Source: Chrysomallon squamiferum | Taxonomy: Eukaryota; Mollusca; Gastropoda; Neomphalida; Peltospiridae | Direction: 5' to 3' | Assembly (NCBI GenBank): GCA_012295275.1 | Contig: CM022672.1 | Coordinates: 22,265,128 to 22,329,127 of the forward strand | Length of the DNA: 64,000 nucleotides | Shown here: positions 19,440 to 39,500 of the stretch, in pieces | Numbering within the stretch: position 1 is the stretch's first letter | How the letters are laid out: every line of letters begins with the position of its first letter | Translations under genes and position numbers: made by a program | Notes under the pieces: model-generated | Database searches by the model: none | What the model was told of the DNA's origin: nothing | What the model saw: only the letters and a program-made list of their open reading frames with translations

Positions 19440-19600
19440 AAACAAAACAATGACGTCATAAAAGGCCTTCACGTAATCGGATTGTAATCGGAATATTTCG
19501 ACTACTATCGGAAGCGTTTGGTTCCGAATTTGACCCACGCACACACCAGCAGAAATTGCATATAAAAACAGGCAATGTTCCTTCTTACCGCTTCATCTTG
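19440..19600 (+). promoter_or_regulatory. Candidate promoter: CRE palindrome plus TATA-like box
   Basis: A perfect cAMP-response palindrome TGACGTCA lies at 19451-19458 and a TATA-like TATAAAA at 19561-19567, with CpG-bearing sequence between. No downstream exon could be recognised, so this is only a motif coincidence worth testing. Confidence 0.2.
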
Positions 19601-19689
19601 GTCATGCACCATTTTCAAAACTTTCAAACGATCTTCTACAGTCTTACACAAAAGCAGACACTTCTAATGAGTGTGATGTGTAGTTTTTC

Positions 19690-19693
19690 ATAG

Positions 19694-19735
<42 letters not shown>

Positions 19736-19774
19736 GACTGACTGACTGACTGACTGATTGATTGATTGATTGAA
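19690..19774 (+). repeat. (TTA)n then (TGAC)n/(TTGA)n microsatellite
   Basis: TTA units at about 19694-19733 followed by TGAC and TTGA tetramers to about 19774. Confidence 0.95.
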
Positions 19775-19895
19775 TAACTTATTTACTGATTTCTGCGAAA
19801 GAAAACACAGATTTATTTAGTTATTAATTTAAACTTTTATTTATTTCATATTCATCATCCATTTTTTCTTTATATTTTTTTTTTCCATGTTTTCC

Positions 19896-20005
19896 AGTGT
19901 AACGTAATATATTTAACTATTTTACCGAGTACAACGTAATTTATTTAACTGTTTTAACAAGCGTAACGTAATTTATTTAACCAATTTACCTAGTGTAACG
20001 TAATC
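19896..20005 (+). repeat. Minisatellite, 32-bp unit, about 3.5 copies
   Basis: The motif AACGTAAT starts at 19901, 19933, 19965 and 19997, exactly 32 bp apart. TTTAACNNTTTA-like sequence follows the first three copies. Confidence 0.85.
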
Positions 20006-20260
20006 GTAGCATTGTTTTCTTCGAGTTACAGAACCTGTCTGATTATTATTGAAATACAGTAACGTAAAACTCTTCAAATCCCAAGATGTATGAATTCCAG
20101 ACTAAACAGTTTCTCTTCTTGTTTGAATTTATTTCAGCTGTAAGAATGATCATAACTGAACTGTATTACTCTATAATTCGATAAATTTAAGAAAATGAAA
20201 ACATGAAATAACTCTATTTTCCTTAATATTCTTAACATGTGTGTGTATGTATTATACTTT

Positions 20261-20400
20261 TTTATTATTATTATTATTACTACTATTACTACCACCACTG
20301 TTGTCATCATCATCGTCATTATCATTAGTAGTAGTACTAGTAGTAGCAGTAGTAGTAGCAGCAGCAGTAGCAGTAGTTGTTGTAACAGTTGTAGTATGTA
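20261..20400 (+). repeat. Trinucleotide-rich block (TTA, ACC, TCA, AGT/AGC)
   Basis: A run of changing trinucleotides: TTA, then ACT/ACC, then ATC/GTC, then AGT/AGC. All plus-strand frames across it are low complexity. Confidence 0.9.
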
Positions 20401-20566
20401 CAGTTTACATTTTCGATAACAAGACAAAAATTATCCACGAGTTACTTGCACATTTTATAATAAAACTGTATTACTCCAATATAAATCACCATTTTGCTTC
20501 TTCTTGTTTTTTCTTTTTCTTCTTTTTCTTCTTCTTTTTTTCTTTATTTTTTTATTTATTCAATTT

Positions 20567-20570
<4 letters not shown>

Positions 20571-20599
<29 letters not shown>

Positions 20600-20805
20600 T
20601 TGATTCCGTCATCAGAAACTTATGACACTAAAGAATTATCACTGTGGCAGACGGCAGCAAAAGGCGAAAAAAATCAATATTCTTCATCTTTTTTTTAAGT
20701 AACCAGTTTCGTAAAATTGACATAATTTACGGTTAATCCTAGTTCGAAAGAAAAACAAATTATCGTCTTTTGATGGGTTTTCTTTTCATTTCGTATTGTT
20801 TCTTT

Positions 20806-20859
<54 letters not shown>

Positions 20860-20888
20860 TGTATATATATATACAACATTTTAATTTT

Positions 20889-20967
<79 letters not shown>
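20571..20967 (+). repeat. Poly-T tracts and (TTA)n microsatellite
   Basis: Poly-T at about 20577-20601 and 20810-20856, and (TTA)n of about 23 units at 20897-20967. Confidence 0.95.
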
Positions 20968-20970
<3 letters not shown>

Positions 20971-21930
20971 TTCCTTTCTTTTCTTCCTTTCTTTATATTT
21001 ATTTATGTATTTATTTATTTATTTATTACTTTATTTTTTATGTTCTTTGTATTAATAAAATATTGCGTGTGACATTTAGTTTCGCCATTTGCAGAAATAT
21101 TAAAAAGACTTCTCTTCTTCCTTTTCTCCAGTCTCGCTCTGTCGGTCGACATATGCGCCATCTACTTCCGTTTCAGTCCTCTTATTTTATGTTTCTCATT
21201 CGTTTTAGAAGTAACGAGTTGTACTGAAAGGAAACGACGACTATTTCTTCTATGGACCAATAAAATTGTACTAAATTTTAGTCTAGATGTATTATTACAT
21301 ACACATTCGAACATATAACAATACAATGTCTAAAAGGTGTTTGAATGTAATGTATATATGTGTGTGTGTGTGTGTGTTCTTGTTGATTTTAGGTTATTTC
21401 AGAGCAGAATGGGTTGGTTTTATTTGTTTTACTTATTATTTTTCGCGGATTTTCTTCATTTCGGTGCGAAGTGTAGATTTTTATTTATTTCTGTTTCTTA
21501 TTTCAGAATCATCATCATCATCATCATTATAGATAAATTAGTATTGTTTTTGTTAATTTCCTTCTCTTTTTTCTTCTATGTTTTAACCTTTATTTCTGAC
21601 AAAGTTATCTGCTAACTCAGTGTTTTTATTAACATATTAATATACCTCTAAATCATATATACTGTTCTTAATAAATGTCAAAATTCTTTTTTCTTCATTT
21701 TTCCAAATGTCAGCTCACATACAGAATTATTCCACTCGGTGATGTTAATGGCTTTTTGTCATCATTAGTTTTTTTATGTCTTGTAGCGATTTTTTTTTTT
21801 TTTTTTTTTTTAAACAGCCGCACTCCCATAATATCAGAGAGTTTAATTATTAGATTATAATTTATCTACAACACCTGATACCAGGACGTGCTAATTATAA
21901 AATAATTTTAAAAAAATACAACAACAACGG

Positions 21931-21961
21931 CAATAATAATAATAATAATTATAATTATAAT

Positions 21962-22003
<42 letters not shown>

Positions 22004-22257
22004 TAACAAATAAAATAAATAAATAAATAAATAAATAATGATAAGAAGAATATGAAGCACTTAAAATAATAGTATAGAGAATGGATGATTTTTTATTTTT
22101 TATTTTATTATTATTATTTTATCACCAATATCATTATAATCATCGGTGGCAGTAGCAATAGTAGAAGTTGCTTTGTTGTTATTGTTATTCTAATAGTATT
22201 ATTATAATCATTATAATAATTATTAATAACCTTTTTTTCTGTTAACTCTAACACACA

Positions 22258-22315
<58 letters not shown>
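21931..22315 (+). repeat. (AAT)n and (CA)n microsatellites
   Basis: AAT-rich tracts with a small TAATTATAATTA palindromic run at about 21931-22005, and a (CA)n tract at about 22252-22315. Confidence 0.95.
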
Positions 22316-22317
<2 letters not shown>

Positions 22318-22904
22318 TACATATTTATATATGTCTGTAGATATCGTCATGAGACAAAACAGAAAAGAAGACATAAAACCAGAAACGCTGCACCGTTTAT
22401 TTACAGGCCTGTTCATCGACATACACTGTCCTCCGTATCTTCTCCGTTTTATCACTTTCTACCCTCTTTTGTTCTTTATTATTCTTTTGTTCTTTAACGA
22501 CCGACGAGTCATAAATTAACAACCAGACTCTTATTATAAAAGCATTCGTTACAGCAGGGTACGTACGTTCGGTTCCGTCAAGAACATTAATTATTATACA
22601 TAACGTGAGTCTTTGAATGCGATCGTTAGATGCTCCATCCATCACCGTACTGCCTGTAACACAATATACTGTTATAGCTTTGTTTGATCTCTGCAGAAAC
22701 ACAAAACTTTTATTGACAGTTTCTAATTAGCAAACGCTATCTATACGTCTTTTGCGAAATCCATCTTTATTAATATGATTCTCCTACCTGCAAGTTTATT
22801 GCCTCGCTGATGACAGTGATTTTTGACCTCGCAAAATAAATGACTCATGGATCTGATGCTCTAGTTCATGTTTGTGGGGGTGTATGTTAATAGTAGTCAT
22901 GTTT
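22316..22904. other. Unique intergenic sequence, no gene seen
   Basis: CpG-containing unique sequence. Open frames on both strands are at most about 100 codons and show no recognisable domain. Confidence 0.55.
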
Positions 22905-23690
22905 CAGTTTTAAACATGCTTTCTTGGGTAATACACCACAAGCTAATGCACTAGATAAGATTCCTGTGTGTATATTTTAGAAATACTGTCCCTATTTTGA
23001 AACACTGCCTAATACTATAAAGATTAGGTTCTTTGGAACGATATCTTTATAATACTATCTCTCAGTTTCAAACACGCTTTCTTGGGTAATACACAGTCTA
23101 ATGCAGTAGACAAGGTTCGTGGAGGTGTATTTTTGTAGCAGTTTCTCTCAATTTCAAACACATTTGCTTTGATTAAATGACAGTCTAAATGCACTAGGTA
23201 AGGTTCATGAGGGATATTTTCGCAGTCGTTTTTTTTCTCGATTTCAAACACACGTTTTCGGGTAATATACAGGCTAATGCACTAGATACGTTTCATGGAG
23301 GGATATTTTAGAAATACGGAATCATTTCACACACGTTTTCTTAGGCAATATACTGTCTGATGCACTAGATAAGTTTCATGGAGGGATATTTAAGTAACAC
23401 TGTAACTATTTCACACAAGTTTTCTTAGGCAATATACTGTCTGATGCACTAGATAAGTTTCGTGGAGGGATATTTAAGTAACACTGCAACTATTTCACAC
23501 ACGCTTTCTTGGATAATAATACACAGTCTAATGCACTAGATAAGGTTCTACGAAGGAAACTTTATTACCAGTTTCTCTCTCAGTTTCAAACACGCTTCCT
23601 TGAGCAACACACAGTTTACTGCATTAGACGAGATTCACGGAGGGATGTTTTGATAACAGTGTCTCGCTATTTCAAGCACGCTTTCTTGGC
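22905..23690 (+). repeat. Minisatellite, unit about 84 bp, about nine copies
   Basis: Each unit reads roughly CACGCTTTCTTGGGTAATAC, then AGTCTAATGCACTAGATAAG, then a GTTCATGGAGGGATATTT-like part, then an A/T-rich part ending in CTATTTCAAA. Two well-preserved neighbours, starting at TTAGGCAATA, are 84 bp apart (23341 and 23425). Outer copies are more diverged and the second copy is rearranged. A last partial copy ends near 23690. Confidence 0.9.
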
Positions 23691-23948
23691 CACTTCGGTT
23701 TGAAACCCAACTTTCTTGCAGACGGTCGCTAATGGAACGGCAGAAAGGTAAGGGGAGACCCGCTTCCGCTGTTTGGGCTATTTTCATCCGTTTAACGGTA
23801 AAAGAGATGGATTGTTACGTCTACTGAACAGCGGGGATGAAGAAAGCTTTTTGTAACAGACACTGGCCGTGTTTGTATCTCGAGGGTGTCATTTTGTAGC
23901 GTAAATGCATGTTTAAGATTACAGTTTGAAAAGAAATGTGTATATCTG

Positions 23949-23984
<36 letters not shown>

Positions 23985-25459
23985 ACCGTTTCTGTATAGT
24001 TATTTTCTCTCTCAGGAGTTATATAATTCAAAAATTATTCCAGCTTCCGGAAAGACTTGAATGTGTTGATGTAATTCTTTTTATTTTGTTTTTTATTTTT
24101 GTTTGTTTAGGATTGTTGTTGTTGTTGTTGTTTTGGGGGGTTGGGGGGGTTTGGTTTTTTTGTTGGGTTTTTTGTTTGTTTTATTTCTTTACCTGTTTGT
24201 TTTGGAATGGGTTTCTTTTTTTTGGGAGGGAAGGAGGGAGTCTTGTTTTTACTGCTTTGTTTCTGTTTACTTTCCACTTTTTTTTAAATTATTATTATTA
24301 TTTTTGTTGTTTTTCTTTTTGTTTGTTTGTTTTTTTTCTTTTCCTTTTAAATCGTTTCATTGTTTTTTTTTTTTTTCAATTTCGTATCCCTCTGCAACAT
24401 TACTGCTTCTGTGAAACGTTATTCCTGGGATCCCCACGCTGAAAAATCCAAGGAAATTAATCTAAAAGCCGAGTCAAGGTCATTAACGATTGGTAAATTT
24501 GCACACCAGGCAGAAACGCTATCTGTAAGGTTACATATTTCCATCTAATGTGTTATAAAGAGAATATCCTCTTATGTTTAAGAGATTGGCAGGTCCATTA
24601 CTGAGAGCCAACTTCCATTTCCTTGACAGTGCTGGTCATCGTTTTTGTGACTATAACTTCTAAATCACAGGATTAAAAATCACCACGTCTGCTCGCAGTT
24701 TCTGGACAACCTTGGCGCGACACCGGCGCTTGTTCGTGTTTATCTTTATTTTCTTTCTTTTCTTTTCTTTTTTTTTTTTTTTTCGGTTTTGTTTTTCTTT
24801 TTGTTGTCGTTGTTTTTTGCTGTTATTGTTTATGGCGGGTTCGTTATTTTTTTGTTTTTTCACTTTTTTGGGGGTGGGTTGTTGGGGTTTTTTTTTTTTT
24901 TTTTCTTGTTTTTCTCCTTTTTTAGTTGTTTCCAATTATGACTGGTAGATAAATAAATAAACTGTTGTTTTTATGAGTAATGGAAACCAGAAATAGAAGT
25001 AAGAAAAATAAACAAAAATATTGTTTTTTTGGAAAAAGGTCTTAGCACGGGGTTTTAATATCTGTTGTTGTTGTTGTTGTTGTTACTTTATTTTCATGTT
25101 TCATTTTTTTCCATTTATTATTATTTTGTTTTTAATTTTTATTTATTCTTCTTTTTCAACAGCCTAAGGCTGCGGAGGTCAAAAAATATCTAAATATATC
25201 AAGCTATAAAAAAGCTATATCTATTTTGTACAAGCTATAAAAAAAATAATAATAATAAAAATAAATAATACACATGAAGTACATTGCCGGTCGTTTTGAT
25301 ACGGGAAATATGCTTCGTGGTTTTTCATTCATTCATTCTACATTGTTTGATACTGTAAAATACACTTCATAAATTAACTAATTAGAATTGCGTATAGGTT
25401 GCCTATGGGAATATTATTATTTTTATTTTATTGTTGTTGTTGGTGTCGTCTTTGTTTTA

Positions 25460-25460
<1 letters not shown>
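23691..25460. other. Intergenic, T/G-rich, no gene seen
   Basis: A (CTAT)n run lies at 23949-23984. The stretches at 24085-24380 and 24740-24935 are strongly T- and G-rich on the plus strand, giving long phenylalanine-rich frames with no domain signal. Confidence 0.65.

Positions 25461-25512
<52 letters not shown>
25461..25512 (+). repeat. (TTA)n microsatellite
   Basis: About 17 TTA units. Confidence 0.97.
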
Positions 25513-26064
25513 TTTATATCATCATTATTAATATTTAAAAATAAAGAAATAAAAATAATTCATTATTATAAGAAACTTCAAAATATCATTAACACTAAGC
25601 TACAGCATCAATAATCCAGTATCATCAATCGTCTGAATGTTCTACATTGGTAGCATCTATAACGATCGTTACTGATAAACTTTGATGTCCTACATTAAAG
25701 ATTAATGCTGGCTTTTAATATCATTTCATTATTGTTATTTCTCGTTTTATTGACCCCGTGTTTTGTTCAGTATTGCTTTCTTACATTTTAACAAGCAAAG
25801 CCAAAGAGTTAGCAAAAATATGAATCTATACAACACCGCTAGCTATATCGACATATTATCTTATTATATTCATGTACTTAGTATAAGTAATATAGTTGTT
25901 TTATTATTTCATACAGAATTATAATATAGCGACTAATTGTTTGTTTTTGTTGTTTTTTAAAGTTGTTTGCTTTGTTAATGTTGTTGATTTTGGTTTCTTT
26001 TCAGGTTATTTTAAATCATTTCTAGTTTGTATTTACAAAGCTTACAGATCATGCACGCACGCAC

Positions 26065-32514
<6,450 letters not shown>

Positions 32515-32671
32515 CTACGAATCCACTGTTCTCTCTTCCTCTAAGTGTCGTTTTCTGTAATCTTCCAGTGTTTTTTGAATGGTTTCATTAGAGTATTTAC
32601 ACTTTGAGTTGTTGCAAGCACAAGTAAACTGTTTCCATTTGATGATCCAGAACTTTTCACCATAGTCAAAT
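32515..32671 (-). CDS. EHMT exon 27: end of SET, post-SET and stop
   Basis: Acceptor CAG at 32672-32674, phase continued from exon 26 (GG+A = Gly). It encodes FDYGEKFW, which holds the catalytic-site tyrosine of GFDYG, then CACNNSKC, the post-SET CxCx4C that completes a zinc site beside the active site. A lysine- and glutamate-rich tail ends in TVDS and a TAG stop at 32517-32515. Confidence 0.96.
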
Positions 32672-35046
32672 CTGAAATAGTGATACAGAAAAAGAAATTT
32701 CCATGAATAGTTTATAAGAAACAGGCTTAATGAAAATGTTACAATGAGAAAATATCTTTTTAATGTATCTCCTAGACAAGAAATTTTCTACAAGCATAAA
32801 GTAAATGTGATGGAATTAAAACTGTTAAATGATTTTTTTTAAATTCAGTATTTAAAAAATACAGAGTTAATCAGGAGCATTAGGAACCCATTATGAAACT
32901 GCATGTAGAGGTAAAAATATATTTTTATGTACAGGGTGTGCAAAAACTCATTGTCCATTTTGAGAAACAACAGAAATATAAGAGAACAAAAAAAATAATA
33001 ATAATAAAATCCGTAATGCATATATATGCATACCAAACAAAATGCATACATACTTTACATTTAAAATGCTACTCCAAAAAAAAGAAAAGGAAAATCACTG
33101 AAAATGCCAACATGGCATGGCACTATCAATATTATTTCCTTTTTTCTCTTAAAACATTTCATAATGATAATCATCTGAAATAGATGTTAGTATCAGTAAA
33201 TAATCTTGCATTTTATATATTTTTTTAATAACAGTGTCTATTCATTGGGAGGCAAAAAAGAAAGACAGATCACCGATACACAAGGTTGCACATTCCATAA
33301 AGTGACATTACTGCACAATTATGTTATTAAACAAGTGACTTAACCAAATGCTATTTCTAACTCACTTCACTATTAATTGAAACCTAAAAATAAAATACTA
33401 ACAAAGTACATGTACAGTCATTCTTTGTCATTCAAAAACGCAGGACTTACTACTTTCACTCAAACAAAACAGGGAAACCAGCACACGTAATGAATAGACT
33501 TTTTTTTGTTCGTAAATGCATCAGCTAAATTCAATCCAACTAACTTCAAGTCACAATGATTGTTCAGCGAAACGCAAGGAAAGGTAGAACGTGACAAACA
33601 TCTATTAGTAATCTTATCAATTTCCATTCCAGAGACAAACAAGCCGAAAACAGGTTTTTAAAAACCCAATTACATTTCAATCAAGACGCCTAATCAACTA
33701 AATGCAGACCTATTGTCGCTAATGTTTCAATCACAGCCTGTAACAAACAAACAAAAGCCTGCCGGTTTCTGGAAGAAAGAAAAAAAAAATGTACAGTATT
33801 CAATCTAGTTACCATTACATGCAAGTTGTTAGGTATGACTATGTGAATTAGCCGTCCGATGAATCTGAAAACAAGAGATTGAATGAAGACCGCAAACTTG
33901 TATCAATTACTTCAGGCTGTAATACCCAAATTTTGACAGGAAATAAGATAGTAATACTGCCAGAGGCTAGCACTAAATGGCCAATCAATGCATAAAATGA
34001 AATAACACTGCACGGTAATGAACAATTTTGGGCAGTACAGTTCGCTCAAATTTGACTTGATGCATCACGACCTACTGCAGACTGGAGACTTCAGAACTAA
34101 TCTTTCTTGTTGTTCTCATTCTCTTTTCTTTATTTTTCTTGTGTTCATTCTCTCATTCTCTCTCATTCATTCTCTCTCATTCTCTCTCTCTCTCTCTTAA
34201 AACAAGACAGGCAGAATATTACAAGCTTACAAAATAACAATTGTTATTATTAGTTAATTACTGTATTCTAAGCAAAGATTATTTTAAATAACAGATATTT
34301 CAGTTATTTATTGTTTATCATTAATAGATTGTTGTTGTGTTTTTTTTTTATATATATGTGTGTGTGTGTGTGTTTTTATTCCTTTCTGTTTTTTTATTTT
34401 CATATTTAGGGAGGGTTTCTTATGTGGGTTTTTCTCTGGTGATAGGTCAGAAAATGAAAGGTGGATGGAACAGGTTTCCATTTTAAATTCTTGAATTTCT
34501 GACAGTTTAGTAATTCTATTTAGAAGTAAATTATCAGCTGAATATTAAACACATTTATATGAAACATGTTAATGTCAATGTTATTGATAAATCAGATGTC
34601 AATAACATGAAGCTGACATGTGCAAATATAATTAAAATTTTTTTTTTAAAAAATTATTTTTATTAAATTTCATTATTAGCATAAAATAACTTAACATTTT
34701 TTTTGACAGTAGAAACTAAATATTACTAAACACTGCATCATATGTTTGTGATAATAAATGTCATTTAAATAAAATGGTTGCTTTCATTAGCATCTGCAAC
34801 ATTTCATCATCTGCAATAAAATAAATTATCTTTCTAATAAAAATAATAATTCAATGAAAAAATGTTATGGATATGTTTTAAATAAATCAATAATTCATAT
34901 CTGTGTAGCATCCAACCTAATTTAAAAATTCCATCTGTGCGTAAACTGATGGGAGACTGTAATAGGTCAAGGCCAAGGTGAAGATCAACCCTATTATCTT
35001 GATACTTTGTTAACTACATGTTTAACCAGATGTTAATCAACTTAGT

Positions 35047-35090
<44 letters not shown>

Positions 35091-36484
35091 ATTACAAATT
35101 GTTATATAATTATCTGAATATATATTTTAAACTATTATTATATAGTGATTTGGATTTTGTCTTCCAAACATTGTCTAATAAATAATAATAATAATAATAA
35201 TAATAATATTACACACACACACACACACACACACTACAACAGATGAAGAATGTTACTCTAAGACAAACACTGTAAGAAACAAAAAATTAATAAAAATTTA
35301 AAAAAAAAAATAATAATAATAATAATAATAATAATAGTTATCAAGGGAACATGAATCTTCACACACTCATAATGCAAGTTAAATCCAAAAGCCATGAGAC
35401 AACAATACACATAAAAAGCAAAATCTTCCAATTATCTGAAACAACCTACGAAGAAATGCAGTGAGGGCTTTTTCGCCTCCGGTCACCAGAATGGCTAATC
35501 TTTGGGCTCTGTATTTGCCATTCTACTTAAAGAACGTCACAAATCTGTAGTAATTATTTTTTCTTTCTGTCAAGTTAAGAGCAATTTTCTTCAGCAAAAT
35601 AGACATGAACTGAAAACTACAAGCTCGCCTGAAAAATCGATAGTGTCCTTTTTCTCAAGAACAGCTGATGGCACTGGCACAACAAAGACAAATTCAACAT
35701 GCTTTACAAAAGCACTAACATAATGAAAATATTAAACTGACAAGATGAAGGGAAAAAAGAAAAAACACTTTATAATATATATAATAACACAAATACAGCT
35801 TGTTGTGAAAAGGATTGTTTAATACAAGTAGTCATTTAGCAATAAAAAAAGGACTGTTTGTACTGGGATTATGGGGGGATGCTTTTTGTTGGTGTCTTCC
35901 TTTTTCTTTTTCTTTTTTTTTAAAGCATGATTAAAGTAATTATTTTCTTAAAATAACAAAAGACAAACTAGGCACTTTTTTATGAAGGTAATAAAATTAA
36001 AATAACAAACTGAAAAGAAAAAAGATTGCTTTATAAACATGTTTTAATAGTAAAACAAATACAGCTGGTAATGAAAGCAGTTTTCTAATTTAATGCAATT
36101 ATTGTTTTTCAGAAATTAAAATGTTTTGTGTTGTTTTGTTTATTTATTTTTAAAAATAATTTAAAAAAAATTCTTTACTAATAAAAATTATTGTTTTTTT
36201 TTTTTCTTCTTAAATAATGAAAGAACTGTTTTTCTTAAGAAATAAAATTTACTGTTTTCAACAAAAAAAAAATTTTTTTTTTTTAAATTTTTTTTTAGAA
36301 AACCTGCATTGGTTGAATTTGAAAGGATTTATTTAAAGCTGTTTATAACTACTTCTGTAATTTATATTTGAGTAATAATTTTTTAATTTATTCAGCAGAA
36401 AATAAAATTTAAAAAAACAGAGAAGATAAGGTAAGTACTGATTACATTTTGCTTGTAAACTTACAAATACATTCATTCTTTCTT

Positions 36485-36524
<40 letters not shown>

Positions 36525-39500
36525 AATAATTTAAAAAAAAAAATTAAATTAAAAAATAAATGGCTTCATGTGGACAAAAAATTGTTATGGAGATAACAAA
36601 GATCTCCCCAAGTATGGCAATACATTAAAATTACTATTTTAAAAAAATAATAATAATTTGCTATTTGTCAAATAACAGTCAGTTTAATTGTGACTAAGAC
36701 TTAATTTCAACCTTTCTAAAAAAAAAAAATTAATTTAAAAGAAACATAAATAATAAGGAAAGAATAATAAGAAAAAAAAGAATGGAAACAGAGACACACT
36801 CACACATTATGACATAAACATAAATTCAAATTAGTACATAGCCTGTTCAGAACCACAAAATATTTGACTACAGTATAAAAAGATGCTACCTATGAAATCA
36901 CAATGGACCAATGTAAATGTGGTAATATAGACTACCAGCAATTCTGTTGTAACTCAGTGTATTCTGACAGTTAAACTTAAAGTCACTATAGATACACAGG
37001 AAGCAAAACAAGCACTATACAAGTTAATAATTACAAATCAAATCAATTTTTAAATTTCTTCTTTTTCAAAACCTGGGATATTCTTTCCATGCAAACTTTA
37101 ATGCACTTAAAAAACACACATTTTAACTGCAATATGATTGTTTTCCATTTATAAATAATGCAAACAAGAACAGTTCACAGATTAGATTGACCTACCGAAT
37201 CACATGAGATTAGGCTTATTATAAAACTGAAGAACAGAGAATAAGGAAACAATTTTAAAAATTATTATTTCAAAATTGGATCCATTTTCCCCAAAGACTT
37301 AAAAGATGAAGTTTAGAATGTCAATTTTTTGAGACGATAAAAAAAAAACATATACAGATTCTAAAGATAATAGTTCAGAAGCCTTGTTTTAATTGCCTTT
37401 AAAAACACTCACACAACCAAGAAACTGATCTTTGAAAATAAATATATACATATATGTTTCATAATAATTACAAGTGCAGTGTAATAACATCTGTTCTGTA
37501 ACAGAAGTTTAAGTCAGTGAAAGTGAAGCCTGGTTTCAGATTTCATGCCATTAAAATACAATGAAAACAACAAAACAACCAAAATAAAACACACCCACTT
37601 GTAAGCAGATTAAGACAGACTTAAACCATAAACACTAGTCATAAAAATGACATAAAAATCACATAAAATAAAAAAAACAAATCAATAGAACACACACACA
37701 CACACACATGCACTCTCTCTCTCACATGCACACTCTCTCTCACACTCACATTCACACAAAGTTATTCAATAAATATTAAACTTAAAAAATCTTTCCATTA
37801 CCATGAAGCCATTCTAAACACTGATATAAAAAATTAATATACAAATATCATTCAAACATTAGAAAGAACAATCAATAATTGTATCCAAAATGAAAAAATA
37901 AACAACAATACACTGACGGAAAAACATCTGAAGCAATTACTAATAGTATTATTTTTTAAATATTCAAATAATGCCACATCTTTGAAGCAATTAGCCAATA
38001 AATTTATAAAAACATAAAAATCCACTAACCCGAGTTCTTCGTGTGCTTTAATTTCCCGTGAAGAAAAGAAACAAATTCTTGGAAAGCGAAGATCTTGATG
38101 ATCGACAAACACTTTGACTGGAATGAGGTTTGGTTCACACAGATGGTTAATGAATCTGCTGATGTTGCCGTATTTTCTTGCATCAATGCAGTATGTTTCA
38201 CCATCCTGAAAAAAGTGTAAAATATGTAAATAAAATCATAAGTAATCAACAACAAAAAACAACAAATTTGTTTGTGCTAAATCAAGGAAATTTCCATTCT
38301 TTTATCCAAATAACTGAATGTTTAATGAAAGTTTGTTGAATAATTTACTTTTACACTTTACTTTCTTGTTCTGTTAACAAGCCTGTATAATTTATGATCT
38401 TTATATTAGGAATATAAACTGCCAATCATTGTAACAAGTCAGTGAAACATGTCATAATATCTGTGGAGTTTAAAATATACAGTATCTCAGAACACACTAT
38501 TTCACAGTGACGTCCACTACTTTTAAGCTCAACAGTTAAAAACTGGATCTTAAAAATTTGAACACCTTCAAATTTGCGCAGTGTTTGGTCATCATGGATA
38601 CAGAAAAAAAATTCGGTGTTACTTATTATATGTTTATCTTCATTTATTAAAAATATCTCTCCCTTCCTTATAATAACACACACAAACCATATTGAAAACT
38701 CTTTTGTAAATTCAATCATTCAAAAAAACAGTGAAACTATTATCTTATGTTTGTTCATATTTTTATTATGTACCTATCATAAAACACACACAAACAGATG
38801 TATGTGTGTGCATGCACATGTGAGTGCACATATATACAAAAAATACAAAGACAATATTAGTTTTTCTGTCTTTTGAATGGTATCATTTACTAACATGCTT
38901 TTTTTAGCATGTTGAAACACAAATAAAACTGTCTTCAATACTTGGACTCTTATTTATTTATTATGCCTGTACCTCAGAACACTGAAGTTAACATTGACGT
39001 AACTTCCTTGTATTTAAGCTCAACAGTCATTGACTGGATCTCAAATTAGGGAACATCTTAAATTTTGCGCAGTGTTTAGTCATCATGGGTACAGATATTA
39101 ATTAATTTGCTTTTTCTTTTTTTAAACTAGTTTATTATTTTATGTCAACATGCAAGTAGTATTAAAACAAAATACTTATTATTACACAGATCCTGGTTTT
39201 ATTTAGAATGAAAAAGATAAATGGATTATTCTAAGAAAAATGTAAGATACTATCTGTCATTAATACCTAAAATTAACAATTAAACAGTGATATTTCCATA
39301 CCTACTTGCCCAAGATAAGAAACCGAACTAACTATTAAGTTTATTTTAAGGTTATTTTAAAATGATAAATATCCAATCCAAATCAACTTTGATTAGTACT
39401 GTTACTGCCAATTCCTCTGTCCAATTCTTGCTGCAAAGTAGGCATTCTCACAATCTTACAGTTCCAATATCACAAATTTTGAAACCTACTGCTTGAAAAG

